The notes under the pieces were generated by a model. It was not told the origin of the DNA, did no database searches, and saw nothing but the letters and a program-made list of their open reading frames with translations. A DNA stretch of 64,000 bases from Antedon mediterranea (Eukaryota > Echinodermata > Crinoidea > Comatulida > Antedonidae), in contig NC_092670.1 of the NCBI RefSeq assembly GCF_964355755.1, forward strand, positions 29,501,795 to 29,565,794, in the 5' to 3' direction. Each line of letters starts with the position of its first letter. Within the stretch, counting starts at the first letter, position 1. Shown piece by piece: positions 48,835 to 60,390 of this stretch. The translations under genes and the position numbers were made by a program.

Positions 48835-51002
48835 GCCACAAATCTCAATGATTAATATGTATCTTCATTTTACCTTTCATGCTATCGTTTATTCTCATGG
48901 ACTAGCATTAAACGTATAATTCCCTTATGAAACATTTATTATTAATTTGAGTCAACTTGAAACGTGAACGTATTTCTAATCTAAATTAATGTCACGTTTT
49001 AGTTGGTTCACTTTGTCTCAATAAAATTGCGTTTAAGGTTTTACAAGGGCCATGTGGTGCCACTTAACGTGATAGCGTGAGTAGATTTCATGTACATTGA
49101 TATATTAAAAGACATAAATTCTTAGAAAAGATATCTTTACTCTAATCAACATGTTAATCGAAAATAAAAGATATGACAAATCAGCTAGTGATTGCCATTG
49201 AAGATAAATCACTCGATGTTTGTTATCGTTGTTAATATTTGTATATGAAAGAGAGGACACCGTGAATGGGATGAGGATATAGGAGCAACAAGAGCATCGA
49301 TAATGGTCCAAGGAGCAAACCTCTACCTGGAGGTTGGGGGTGGTACAATAAGTAATAGTCACAGTTCTTGTAATTCCTGAATAGAAGAAAAAAACATTTA
49401 GTTTAGTTAGCTCTTCGTTTTGACATGTATCCGGAAAAACGTCTCCATGGAATACTCTACCCCGGGTCCAAATCACCTCCAAAAATAAAACTAACCTACG
49501 AATAACTATCTATTGAAGCGTTACCACTCCCTTTTAAAAAATTATCTAGCGGTAGTAGAATCTGAAAATCATCAATATTAAAAAAAAAGTATAACAGCTA
49601 ATTTATTTTGGCATCATCTAAATAGATCCCAATGTCGTTTAATTGATGTACAATACAAGGAGATGATGACTATACTTCTATACAATTGAATTGGTTAGGA
49701 AATCGTTACAAACTGTTTGTGAGGCTACTTTTACGTGTCTATGTTATATATGTAATAATTTTTCAACTAAAAGTAAAATTTTCGAAACATTAGCTAAATT
49801 TATAATACTATAATTATGCCATATTAGATTTTAAAAGCATTAAAGGGTATTGACTATGGTCTATCCCAATGTGCGCTAGATATTAGGTGCAGTTTAGGTG
49901 TTGACCTTGTTCTAACACGACAGTGTCACTACTTGTTCTATATTTTAAAAATGCTCTTTATTTAGTATCTCAGGTAATACAAATGAAGATAAAATGTGTT
50001 TAAATTCACTTAATATTACATTAGGACTGTAAGGAGAGTTCAGTTGAAATGTATTTACTACTAGTTTGTATAATACGATTTTAGATAGATATAGCTAAAA
50101 ATATATGTGCAAACATTTTTTTTCAATATATACACGTTTAACTCCACCACCACAGAAACAAAGGGTGATGGTGCAATGAAACAATCACACTATAATAATA
50201 ATAGACCACAAATAATTTATGAATGATTACATTTCAGAGCCTGAAGTATTACAAGGTTTGGAATTTGTAGATTAGAAGGAGTCCGTATTGAGAAGTGTAT
50301 CAACAGAAAAGAAAGAAACCAATCGGGGTGGCCTGATTGTGTGTGAAATACATAAAATGCAGTCAAAGACTATAATAGAAAATCGAAGGGAAGAATCTGA
50401 AATACGTAGATGTGAAGGAAAACATGTTTTAAAGCGGATAGCTCTTTCTTCACATGTCATTGGCTACATTTTTTGTTATAAACTTTGTGACATTAAGCAA
50501 AAGATCGAGACAAATTTTAATATGAAAATGTTTATGTATGATTATTTATTACAGTTACTCAGACAATTATAGTTTAAATTAAAGGCGTAATTGTTTTCAC
50601 GATAAACATAGTGATCAAATTTATGATATTTTATTTGATAAATAATGTTTTCATAACTAAGCTAGTGAAAACAAATATATAAATCTGATCCTAATTGTGT
50701 TTTATTTGTCACAGATTGTGGGCTTCAAAGGCCTATAGATATTAGGTTGGAAAGAGTGAATGATGCCACGCCAGTGTAACTGTATAATGTGTGGTGTTTT
50801 TACTGTCTGCAGTGTGATTTTTTACTTTAACAAAACTGCTTACACAATGTCCATTAGTGTTAAATCTTATTATTCTTATTATTATTCTTGTTATTTTTTT
50901 TGTTATTTCTAAACGTTATGTCCCATTACTATTGTAATAACAGCGAAAATTTGTCACCGACACTGTCATAGTGACCCAAGCTTTCTACAATATAAGCCTA
51001 GG
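48835..51002. other. Interval with no confirmed gene
   Basis: The minus frame 49105-49482 (125 codons) contains TTTTCTTCTATTCAG and later CCAACCTCCAG|GTAGAG, which could mark a short exon, but no protein family is recognised. Frames at 50272-50460 (-) and 50288-50572 (+) overlap on opposite strands and neither is recognised. Confidence 0.4.
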
Positions 51003-51560
51003 CCTTGTATCACCCACTAACGTAACATTACCCACAAATGTAACACAAATCAATGATTAACATAACAATTCCATTAACCACTAACGTAACAACAGTTTTT
51101 AGTGGTTAAAACCACTAACGCAACAAACTTCATTAACTTCACTAACGTAAGAAAATGTAACCACTAAAACGTAACAAACAGTTATGATGTTAAGATAGTC
51201 AATTCTTAAAAGTCTTTCTTTCGACTTCAACATGGTTTGTGTCGACGCCCGTTCATTTGTACGTTTTTCAGTTATCGTGAACTGTTGTTCGATAGAAAGT
51301 TGGGTTGAATTCTTTTTTTTTTTAAACCTCTAGTCTATATTTCAGTCCGTCAATTATCTATGTTTTAATCGTTTCGCATGAACGTTGATATTTTACTGTG
51401 TACTTTGTGTGTCTGTACAATTTAATTGGAAGAACGCATTAAGCCAAACACATAGTTTTGCACCAAAAACCCTATACTGAACATAGTTATCACAGTTAGG
51501 ACGTTTTCGGTTGCTGTTAGTTTTACATTAGTGGTTGATTGTTACGTTAGTGTGTGATAT
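51003..51560. mobile_element. Foldback element with CACTAACGTAACA arms
   Basis: The left arm (51007-51190) is a tandem array of CACTAACGTAACA-type units beginning GTATCACCCACTAACGTAAC. The right end (51522-51557) is the inverse: TAGTGGTTGATTGTTACGTT then AGTGTGTGATA. An internal inverse unit, TTTTTAGTGGTT, occurs near 51097. About 330 bp of non-coding sequence lies between. A second array with the same left start is at 38880. Confidence 0.72.
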
Positions 51561-51671
51561 TTAAGACATCAGTTCAGTGGAAATCTGTAAAATACCATAT
51601 TAATAGGGAGCTTCAATTTGCGATGAGTATTATGACTCTATTATTACGTCATATTAATTCATTGGAAACAA

Positions 51672-52850
51672 CATTTTTTTTAATTTCATTTATATGGCGC
51701 TTTTACAAAGCGCCTTACAGACAAAACAAATGCAAGAAACACAAGATACACAACATCACAAACCTTAAATAAAAAATATAAGATACACAAAAGAAAAGGC
51801 AATTCAGGCCTGCTATGGATACTGACGTCATCGGGCGAGTCACTTAATTATCCCAAACTGGATCTTAAGTTTACTTGTAAAAAGTGAATGTAAGGGTTAC
51901 TTACGAATTTCAAGGGCCAGTTCGTTCCAATATTGAGGTCGAAAACGAACTGCTAGGCATTAAAATTGTTTGCGACATCCCACCAAAAAGCGAATTACAA
52001 TAGTCTATGCGACTTAAAACTAAAAAACTGAACAACATTAGTCAGGCAATATTATCAATAGACTTACGATTACGATATAAATTTCTTAAATAGAAATTAG
52101 ATACATGCTCATCCATTTTTAGGTGTTTATCAAGGAATACACCAATATTTTTAACAACCTTTGACGGACGCAAAACTGCTTCGCCAATTTGGAGCTCAAT
52201 GTTAAGGGCATTACAATTAAATCGTGGGGTGAAAACACAATCATCTCCGTTTTGTTAATTTTAGATTGTCACGCATCCAATCTTTTAATCTATTAATTCT
52301 CGTCAACATCAGTAGCTGATTTGGGATTGCAGTTAATATAAATGTGCGTATCATCTGCGTATAGATGAAACTCCACTCCAGCATCTCTAAGAATACTGGA
52401 TAACGGTTGTGTGTATGTCCAGAATAGACTGGGGCTAATTACGGACTCTTGGGGGACTCCAAACTCCAGTGGGAAGCTATCAGCATTAGAGCCAAGTACA
52501 GAAACTTTACACTCCCGTCCACACACATAGGTTTCAAACCAACTAAGGGCTCCATCTGTAATGCAATAAACATTTTTTTAGCCTGTTCAGAAGGATTGTG
52601 TGGCCAAGGGTATCAAACGCTGCGCTGAAATCTAACATCACATGAATTACAATATTTCCTTTTTCTAGTTCACCTAATAATCTGATTTAATCCTAATTAA
52701 TGCAGTCTCAGTGCTGTGACCTGATTTATAAGTTGATTGTAAACCTCATTCATGTCATTTAGCGCAAGATGTTTTTAAAATTGTTTATGTGCGGGATATT
52801 CGAGTTTGAGACCGGCCTAAAATTAGCCAAAATGTTTGCGTCGAAAGATT
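51672..52850 (-). pseudogene. LINE reverse transcriptase with 3' end, decayed
   Basis: On the minus strand the RT blocks occur in order: ANFRPVSN near 52825, YKSGHSTETALI near 52715, LDFSAAFDTLGHTILLNRL near 52620, GVPQESVISPSLF near 52435, and YADDTHIYI near 52345. After the RT comes SRIDYCNSLFGGM near 51975-52010. This set is typical of CR1/L2-like non-LTR elements. GVPQG has become GVPQE, and several stops and frameshifts lie between the blocks, so it is inactive. Only the GVPQ to YADD part (52293-52526) is still open. The 3' end is GGCGCTTTGTAAAAGCGCC, a short hairpin, followed by ATATAAATG and an A-rich tail near 51672, so the 3' terminus is intact. The 5' end is truncated near 52850. 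Confidence 0.9.
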
Positions 52851-55320
52851 ATTTTTTAATTACAGGTGTTATCATAGCAGTGCGAAGCTGCGAGGGGATT
52901 TATATCCCTTTTATATACTTTGATAACAACACGTTACTGTATACATAATGCATGGGCGAACGGGTTCCGAATCTGCTTTTGCTTGGTACTTACTACAACC
53001 AAATTACCAAGGCTTTTGTCAAATCAACCTAAAGTTAAAATTAATTTGCTTTTATGGAATGTAATTGATTCCGGTATTGGCCGAGTAAAACACGGCTATA
53101 ATAATGTAATTAAAGAATGTTTATCTAAATGATCAATCATTGTATTAAAAATAGGCTGTTACTAAAAGAGGTCGACTTGGAAATTATTGATTGTTGTGAA
53201 ATACATTACGATGCATTTTAACAATATTTAATACGGTTGAAGGAAACGACACGTACCGCTCAACAAAAAAAAACCATATATAATTAATAGGGGGCGTACT
53301 ACTGTAATTGGTCAAAGCAATAATATTCATTGCATACATACACGCACGTGTGCTTCATCGTGTTTGTAATTTAAAAACTTGTGATGGTTACCAGTAGACA
53401 AACATTCACTTGGCTGATAAAAAAATAAAAAAAATAAATACCCCAAAACAATCGACCAATCATTAATAATTGTCACGAACTCCTCTTACGTATGTTTCCG
53501 AGCGGTTGAAAATACTTACACAAAATCCACAAAAGTTGTAAAATAACTCAAAACAAAGCTTTAATTTCAATCAACTTCAACTTTCAACAATCCAGTAAGC
53601 ACTTTAAACAACAGCTTCACAATAACTTTTACAATCTAATATCCAACCTCTAATATCCAACAACCTCTAGGCGTAATATCCAACAACCTTACAATAGTTT
53701 TACATCCCCTTATAGGCCTATACAAGATGTTCCTATCCTTCTAGATCATTCTTTATACTTTGTATTCTATTGGATTACAGTTTCTATTAATAGCACTTCT
53801 GGAATGTTCCTGATTGTTCTTATTAATTATACATGGTTTCTTAAATAAAAACATCTTATTCTAGAATGTTCATGTAGATACTGTGTTAGGAATGGTAATT
53901 TATTACAATAATAACTAGATTTTTAAAGATTAAAATATTAATATTATTAAGAGTACCAAAGGAAAGTAGCCTTATGTAGTTTAATTGTTGTCTATTATAC
54001 TATCATGACAATCGTCTCAATACAAAATTATTATTACTATAGCTATTGGCGTGCATTAATCCGTTGTTAGATTAATTTAATTCTGTTTAATTATATTGTT
54101 TCCAATGAAACATACAACACACTATTTCTAACAAACATTCCATTCCATTTAACGTTTTAATCTGACGATTTGTGAATCTATTATTGTACCTTCAGTTAGG
54201 AACCTCGGAGTGATGTTTCGATAGATGGATCCACAAGTTTCATTATGTCGTACTGTAATGTAATTATAACGTCCGAAATATTTCTATGATAATATAATGA
54301 TAATGAAACATCAAACATATGAATTGCCGTTTTCCACCGATATAACCAACACGCACAGCTTGGATTAGATCAATTCAGTATGGGAATTCAAAGAAAAAAA
54401 TGAATGAATGACACACATCACATTATTAGTTATGCCTACTTGTTATTTCTGTTCTTGTCTCTTAAAACGACATGAGATGATTGTAACAAATATTGTACAT
54501 ATTATGTTTCATTTATAATTTGTATAAGGAAGTAAATAATACCAAAATAAGTAATAATTTACTGCCTATTAATATTTAACGAGTTACAGCTACAACATCA
54601 ACATGGCACCAACTAATATAATTTAATAGCATTATTTTGTCTCAAATTTTTCTTAAATGTGGTGTTTCGTGGATAACAGATGTTGTTAAGTAATAAAATG
54701 CAATCGTACAAACAGGAACCACATCCTTTTAAAAAATAAATATTGCCTACTCAGTTAACCATACCTCCTCCAAGTAGTTCCAAAGAGATTTTCAATTGAT
54801 TGGGTCTAGGATATAACAAAATACACACACACACCAACCAGATACAAAAACATACACAAAAGAGGAAAATTTCATTCTTCCATTGTCTTTGTTACAAAAA
54901 CGCATACATGTCAATAATATCGAAATTTCCGTGTGCACTGTAAAGAACTCAGTTCATTATTCCAGACGATTAGAGGTTACTGGTTCACAAAATAACTCTG
55001 TTCAGGGGGATTACCACCTATCTGATAGGAGGACAGGGATTTATTTACTATTAGTATAGGCCTACATAAAATAAAAATTTGTAGATTTATATTAAGCCTA
55101 ATTATATACTCATGTTTAAATGCTGTTACCTGAATGTTAATATAAAAATATAGAAATATAAAATTCTCTTCATCCATAAACAGATTCAACAAATAAAAAA
55201 GATTCAAAAGATCACTTCTGCCATGAATTAATTCTTAATTCAACTTTTACTATTGTCCATGGTATAATACATTACAAAAAAAAAAGATGAAGGAGAGAGG
55301 ACCAAAAACTTTTATCTATT
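52851..55320. other. Interval with no recognised gene
   Basis: AT-rich. A small tandem TAATATCCAACAACCT occurs near 53636-53692. Frames at 52920-53132 (+) and 54977-55207 (-) are unrecognised. Confidence 0.45.
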
Positions 55321-55329
55321 GGTATATAA

Positions 55330-56012
55330 TTGATATATAATTTTCAAACAATCACTATCAAAGGTAAAGAAATTGAAATTGTTGACCAGTACAAGTATCT
55401 AGGTATTGTTTTCAATGATAAACTGAGTTGGGGAGACCATATAGACTTCATCAGCAAACAATTAAATCCCAGAATGTATTGTATGAGAACTTTATATAAA
55501 TTTAACTCCTGTGATTTGATGTTACTTTCGTTCTATAGTTCCGTTATATGTAGTGTTTGGACGTACTGCCTCTCCTGTTGGGCTGGTAATGTTACCGGAG
55601 GGAATAAAGGACGCCTTGAAACTTTCATCCGTCGGGCTGGTAAAATGATTGGTCTGGAACTGCCTTCCATTACCGATGTGCACCTAGAACACCTCCAGAA
55701 AGATTTTGAACGCATTGAGTCGGATGCCTCTCATCCTCTCCACAAAGTGATCATAGACCAACTTAATCCAAGTGGTGGATTGAGGCTCCTCAGTGTGAAA
55801 ACAAATCGATATGCCAAATCCTTTATTCCCTCCGGTATCATCCAGTACAACAGAAAGTCAAGAAGATAATTTTATCTTGTATTTTGATGTTTTTATATGA
55901 ATGGTTTTATGCTATATTTGTTTTTATTGTGTTTTCTTGTTATTATGACGAGCAATGAATTTCCTTTTTGAGGATCAATAAAAGTTATCTTATCTTATCT
56001 TATCTTAAACCT
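55330..56012 (+). pseudogene. 5'-truncated LINE: RT C-terminal region and 3' tail
   Basis: An open 179-codon frame (55330-55869) contains VDQYKYLGIVFNDKLSWGDH, the standard block just after the RT catalytic domain of many LINE ORF2 proteins. SVICSVWTYCLSCWAGN, ETFIRRAGKMIGLEL and a conserved end with SHPLH follow. The frame ends with its natural stop. The 3' UTR follows, with TTTTGAGGATCAATAAAAGT and then four TTATC repeats as the tail. The start near 55325 is a truncation point, so the piece is a dead-on-arrival copy although the frame is unbroken. That suggests a fairly recent insertion compared with the other LINEs here. Confidence 0.92.
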
Positions 56013-56886
56013 TATTCATTCAATAGAAAACAAAAACCGTTGATCATGACAGATATCAAAGGTAGGCGTAATAAACGTAAAGAGCTTATAAGCTTTGTGC
56101 ATTAAGCACTGTATAAGGTCGACGTATTATCATTATTATTGTTATTAGGCAGTTTGGGCAACCTCTGTATCCGTATACCTATGGGCAAATTTCGTGTACT
56201 ACGTCACACATTCTTTGTAGCTTGCATTGCATCAATACCGTACAATAAACCGTTTGAGGTTCACTCACCTTTATTTTCCACTTCAATACATAATTTTGTT
56301 ACATAATTTGATTATACAAATTCTTTGCAACCGAAATTGTTGTTTTTCTTTCCATTCGATTCTTATTATAAAACACTCAACACAGAACATTAATTCAAAA
56401 CCGCCCGGTAATATACTATACAATTTCATGAATTAATTAATTAGAAACGATAAAGATGGGGAAATCTGTGAGAATGAAAATAGTTCGTACAATGTACATA
56501 TATATATTTATCTTTGTATTTATTTTTTAGGTTTTTCAGGTTTTAGAGAATTTTTGAAAGGACCATATGTAAAACAAGTGCTACATTAGTACTTAATAAG
56601 TTGTTATATTGTATAAATATGTTTTAAATTCTTTCTCTCATTTCTATAAAACTTGACTAATTTATTATAATTTTAAAATGTTGTTGTTAACGTGTGTCTT
56701 TCATTAGAATGAATGGGATTTATCACAAAAAAATCAAGAAACAATATTCAAGTGAAAAGTCAGTATTTCTGCCTTAATTACTTGTTCAAATTCAAAATTC
56801 AAAAACTGTTATTGTCCAATATTCATAAAAAAAAAATAAAAAAATGGAAATTTGATGACACACACAACTACAGAAGCACAACATTT
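56013..56886. other. Interval with no recognised feature
   Basis: AT-rich; the frames at 56227-56436 and 56713-56928 are unrecognised. AATTCAAAAACTGTTATTG near 56795 resembles words at the ends of some LINEs but is not enough to call. Confidence 0.45.
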
Positions 56887-56981
56887 AACAGGGCCATATA
56901 CATGGCTGCAGTTGCGTGCTCAAGTTAGTGTACCGACCAACCGACCAACATGGTGAGCTGTAGAGTCTAATAGACTAAAAA
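56887..56981 (+). repeat. Dispersed GTCGCGTGC/CCGA repeat, copy 8
   Basis: GGGCCATATACATGGCTGC, AGTTGCGTGCTCAAGTTAG, a short ACCGACCAACCGACC tract, GGTGAGCTGTAGAGTC and GACTAAAAA. Confidence 0.86.
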
Positions 56982-57011
56982 TATAATATAAAATGGAATA
57001 AGTTGATTAAA

Positions 57012-57199
57012 AATCGGAACTGAGATGTAAAAATGGTGAGAATTGCGTTTCAATTGGTAATTTAAACAATTTTAATAGAGTATATTATGGTGATATCCTC
57101 TGGCAAACAATTGCACTCCCATCAATAAATTATGGTAGTACTATTTGGGTTGGTAGCAAAAGTGATTGTGAAAGAATTGAAAGACTACAATTACAAATG
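57012..57199 (+). pseudogene. LINE ORF2 fragment, left part of an interrupted copy
   Basis: The plus strand reads GNLNNFNRVYYGDILWQTIA, then LPSINYGSTIWVGSK and CERIERLQLQMANF, a typical stretch downstream of the RT domain of LINE ORF2. It is cut off at 57199 by MULE-type elements and resumes at 61985 with TPCATLYGELGWSKISS. The 5' side is truncated: a stop lies upstream and a different repeat begins at 56981. Confidence 0.85.
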
Positions 57200-58056
57200 G
57201 CAAATTTTTTTTTCGTACATAAGTTGGGGACCCCCTCATGAAACGTCACAAAATAAACATGAATAATTCATCAGTTAAATTTTCTTGCTCCGTGTGCACC
57301 CAAGCGTAGCAACAAGAACAACTGCGATACGATTCTAGGCCTAGGCGATTCTCCACTGTTAGTTTTTGCGGCGTGCGATTTCATAAAAGAATAGCGACGT
57401 TTTGTGTGGATTGTCGAAATAATCTGTCTTTAGTTTTTGGTTTTTTTTAAATAGAATTTATTACTAAAGAATTACGTGTTAAAATTATAGTTTCTATTAA
57501 TACTATTAGGCCTAATTATTAGTCTCTAAAGCTCGTGTCTCTTCTAGTAGTCTGTGTGGGTGTGTGTTAGCATGGATTAAAGAATAATTCTTTTATCCAT
57601 GGTGTTAGGTACTCCGAGTAATAAGTCAGCAAAATTAAACAATTACATTACACAAAAATTTATTCTCGTGTTCATCCTTTGAGTACATGCATATTGTTTG
57701 ATAATAAAATAACAGAATTAAAAAATTACAGTACACACAATTATATACACATTCTTTATTCTCGTGTGTCTAAACTTTCTTTGGGCTATGACCAATACTA
57801 CTTAGTTGAATGTGTCTTGCCTAGCTGTCGATTAGTCTAGACACATTTTGCATAGTGGTAGTGTGTGTGTGAAGAGTGCGCCAAGGCAATCACGTGAATG
57901 CAAGGCCTAGGAAGAATCGTATCGCAGTTGTAATATCACTTGTTGCTATACGCTTGGGTGCACACGGAACAACAAATTTAACTGATGAATTATTCATGTT
58001 TATTTTGTGACGTTTCATGAGGGGTCCCCAACTTATGTACGAAAAAAAAAAATCGC
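57200..58056. mobile_element. Non-autonomous MULE-like MITE with long TIRs
   Basis: TIRs start GCAAATTTTTTTTTCGTAC at the left and GCGATTTTTTTTTTTCGTAC (inverse) at the right. Both continue with ATAAGTTGGGGACCCC, TCATGAAACGTCACAAAATA, ATGAATAATTCATCAG and TGTGCACCCAAGCGTA, for about 160 bp in total. The interior is non-coding. No matching direct repeat was found outside, perhaps because the flank was altered. The TIR start (GCGAA, T-run, CGTA) and a TGAATTATTCA-type palindrome about 60 bp inside are shared with the neighbouring element at 58067, so both probably use related transposases. Confidence 0.87.
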
Positions 58057-58266
58057 CTCGCGGAATGCGAATTTTTTTTTCGTAGGTAAGTGAGGACAAA
58101 AAATATGAATTATTCATGATATCCCAGTCAGAGTCATTTGCGCATGCGCATTACATTGATCGCGATTACGTCACCTTTCTCGCGCGACGTTATGAAAAAA
58201 TAAAGTTACACACAGCAGCTCAAAGAATTAAGAAGAAAACTTTTTCGAAATATAAAAAAGATAAAA

Positions 58267-60390
58267 ATGACGGTATCCAAATGCGAAATTTGTGATGATG
58301 AGGAGGAAGAACGCGATGTAATCTATGAAAAATTAGAGGTCAGTTATGCTTTATTATAATTTCATTATATCGTGTAGCCTGAGGCTGCCTGCCTCTCTCT
58401 ATTTATCTATACTAGCTAGGCCTTTGGCGCCTAAGCCTGAGGAGGCTAGTTTAGAGAGGATGAAAGGACGACGATGATGACTCAGTATGAATGATGTCAG
58501 TGCTGTCGCGCCTCCTTTGCAAACGCTCTCGGGCGAGTTTGTTACCATGCCCACAATAATATAGGTCAGGCCTAGCTAGGCTAGGCCTTTTATAAATATT
58601 ATTTTTATAGGATAAGAAGAAGAAGAAATGGCATATTAAATGATTTCATCAGATTGGAAAACAAATAGAGGGTTGTGTAGGCTATGCCATTGGTTGCTAC
58701 AGTACTACTAACTACACACTAGCAACAGCGATGAGCGCAGTCGCAATGTACTGATGTATTAATAATAATAATGATCAATAATTCATTTAATAATAATTAA
58801 ATATAATGATAATGATGATGATAATAATTAATGATACTAATAATATTATGAATAGTAATAATTATGAATAAATTAATAATATGAATAATTTATTAAAAAT
58901 ATTAAATAATTCAATTACAATCAGTTGAGTTACATCATCACTGTCAGAGAGATATGTAAATTGTAATATGTAATATACTTCCTCAGGCCATTCTACCTGC
59001 AGAATACCATCATGAAGTTTGTAAACATGAGCATATTGATGAAGTAAATTACACATGCTTTTTGCGGTTGAAGCTAACAACAGAGGAAGATGTACAAAAG
59101 TGGCTTGAAGCATTTCAGAGGTCCTCTTCTTTAACTTGGAGAAAATCCAAGACATATCCCAATTCTGGGCGTTACAATACATACAGGGTAAATATATTTA
59201 CATTACTTACTTTTTTCCCCCTAATAAAATTCAAAAAGATTATCAAAAAATAAATAAAATAAGAGAGTACATAATTGGATGCTATGTCTTTTAAGGAAGA
59301 GGTCATGTGTTCGAATCGCTCCAGGTTGAGATTAAGCTTCCCTTTTCACTCTTGAAAAATCTAATTTTATCACCACAATATTAGAACAAACAAGACAAAT
59401 CTGTAGAACAAACTAATAAGAACAAATTGTGGCTGGAATTATAATTTTAATAATAATGATAATTATGATAATGTTAATGTCAAGTACTGGTTCGCTTAAA
59501 AAAAAGTGACAAACTGAGGGCAAGTAAATTTTAACATAATTTAGTTGTGCCATTTCCCTATTGCTTACTGTTTGTCTCTTGTCTTTAGGTTGATATGAGA
59601 TGCCAACACAATACCAGGTCATCCAAACCAAAACCAGGGAAAGGGACAAAAAACACAGGCTGCCCTGCTACCATGAACTTGGTATTAAAGAGATCCATCA
59701 CAAATTCAAAGTAAGTAACAGTTTCGCATTTTCGAAGAGTATAATTAATGATTTTTGGTGACAGTATATCTTTAAACAACAAGGATATAATTTTAGCAAT
59801 CGATTCGAATTAGGCTATAGAAACATCAAATTTGATATACATAGTTTGAAGTTACTCAATGTTTCATTGCAATTTCCAAAAACTAGTTAACTATTCAATT
59901 ATCTTTCTCAAATTTATGCAATGCTTTTTGTTATTCAGGACCCAAGATCAGCATGTAAAACATGGCCTCCTCTTCAACGTAAGGCTTAAAAATGAACATA
60001 ATCACCGAATAACATGTGCTGATGCGCTAAGGAGAAGAGATGTCTCTGAGGATTCTATAGCCAAACTCAGAGACCTTTTTGAGCATGGACACTCGCCATC
60101 ATCTGCTCTTGAGACAATAAAACATGATCTTGCAGAAGAACACGGAGAACAATATGTTTATGTTTGTGCAGACCGTTTCATGTGTCCTGATCTTCAGTTT
60201 TGCTACAGGTGGGTACTACACTGCCTGTTACGAGTATAATTATGCACACTAGTTCTCGTAGATATTGACTGAAATTTATTTTCTTTTTATGAACAGATCA
60301 TACTACAAGACCTTTCAAAAGGTATACGGAGCATCCTCAGGAGAACTTATGTATGTCGACCTTGAGAAAAGAGTACTGTACATGAGATGA
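58267..60390 (+). CDS. MULE transposase N-terminal DNA-binding region, five exons, catalytic core lost
   Basis: Exons 58267-58338, 58987-59187, 59589-59710, 59939-60208 and 60297-60390 join in frame. All introns are GT-AG and acceptors are pyrimidine-rich, giving 252 residues. Exon 1 starts MTVSKCEICDDEEEE, with a CxxC pair at 6 and 9. Exons 3-4 carry the zinc cluster of WRKY-GCM1/FAR1-type domains: MRCQHNTR (C96), TGCPAT (C116) and EHNH (H152, H154). Then come ADALRRRDVSEDSIAKLRDL and GHSPSSALETIKHDL, blocks I recognise from animal MULE-type proteins, and YVYVCADRFMCPDLQFCYR. Full-length relatives continue into a DDE domain; here the reading stops at TGA (60388) and the C-terminal tail follows at once. 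The protein could bind TIRs but cannot cut DNA. The reading frame is intact across all exons. Confidence 0.85.
58758..58905. repeat. AAT/GAT simple-repeat tract
   Basis: Imperfect ATAATAATGAT repeats within the first intron of the MULE gene. Confidence 0.85.

Noticed and set aside
49105-49482. 125-codon minus-strand frame with a splice-like acceptor and donor
   Set aside because: The acceptor TTTTCTTCTATTCAG is good, but the 50-base exon it would define matches nothing and the rest of the frame looks random.
57890-58117. 75-codon minus-strand frame
   Set aside because: Falls across the TIR of one MULE-like element and the start of the next.
59280-59335. GTGTTCGAATCGCTCC, tRNA T-loop-like
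   Set aside because: No cloverleaf could be drawn; it lies in an intron of the MULE gene and is probably chance.
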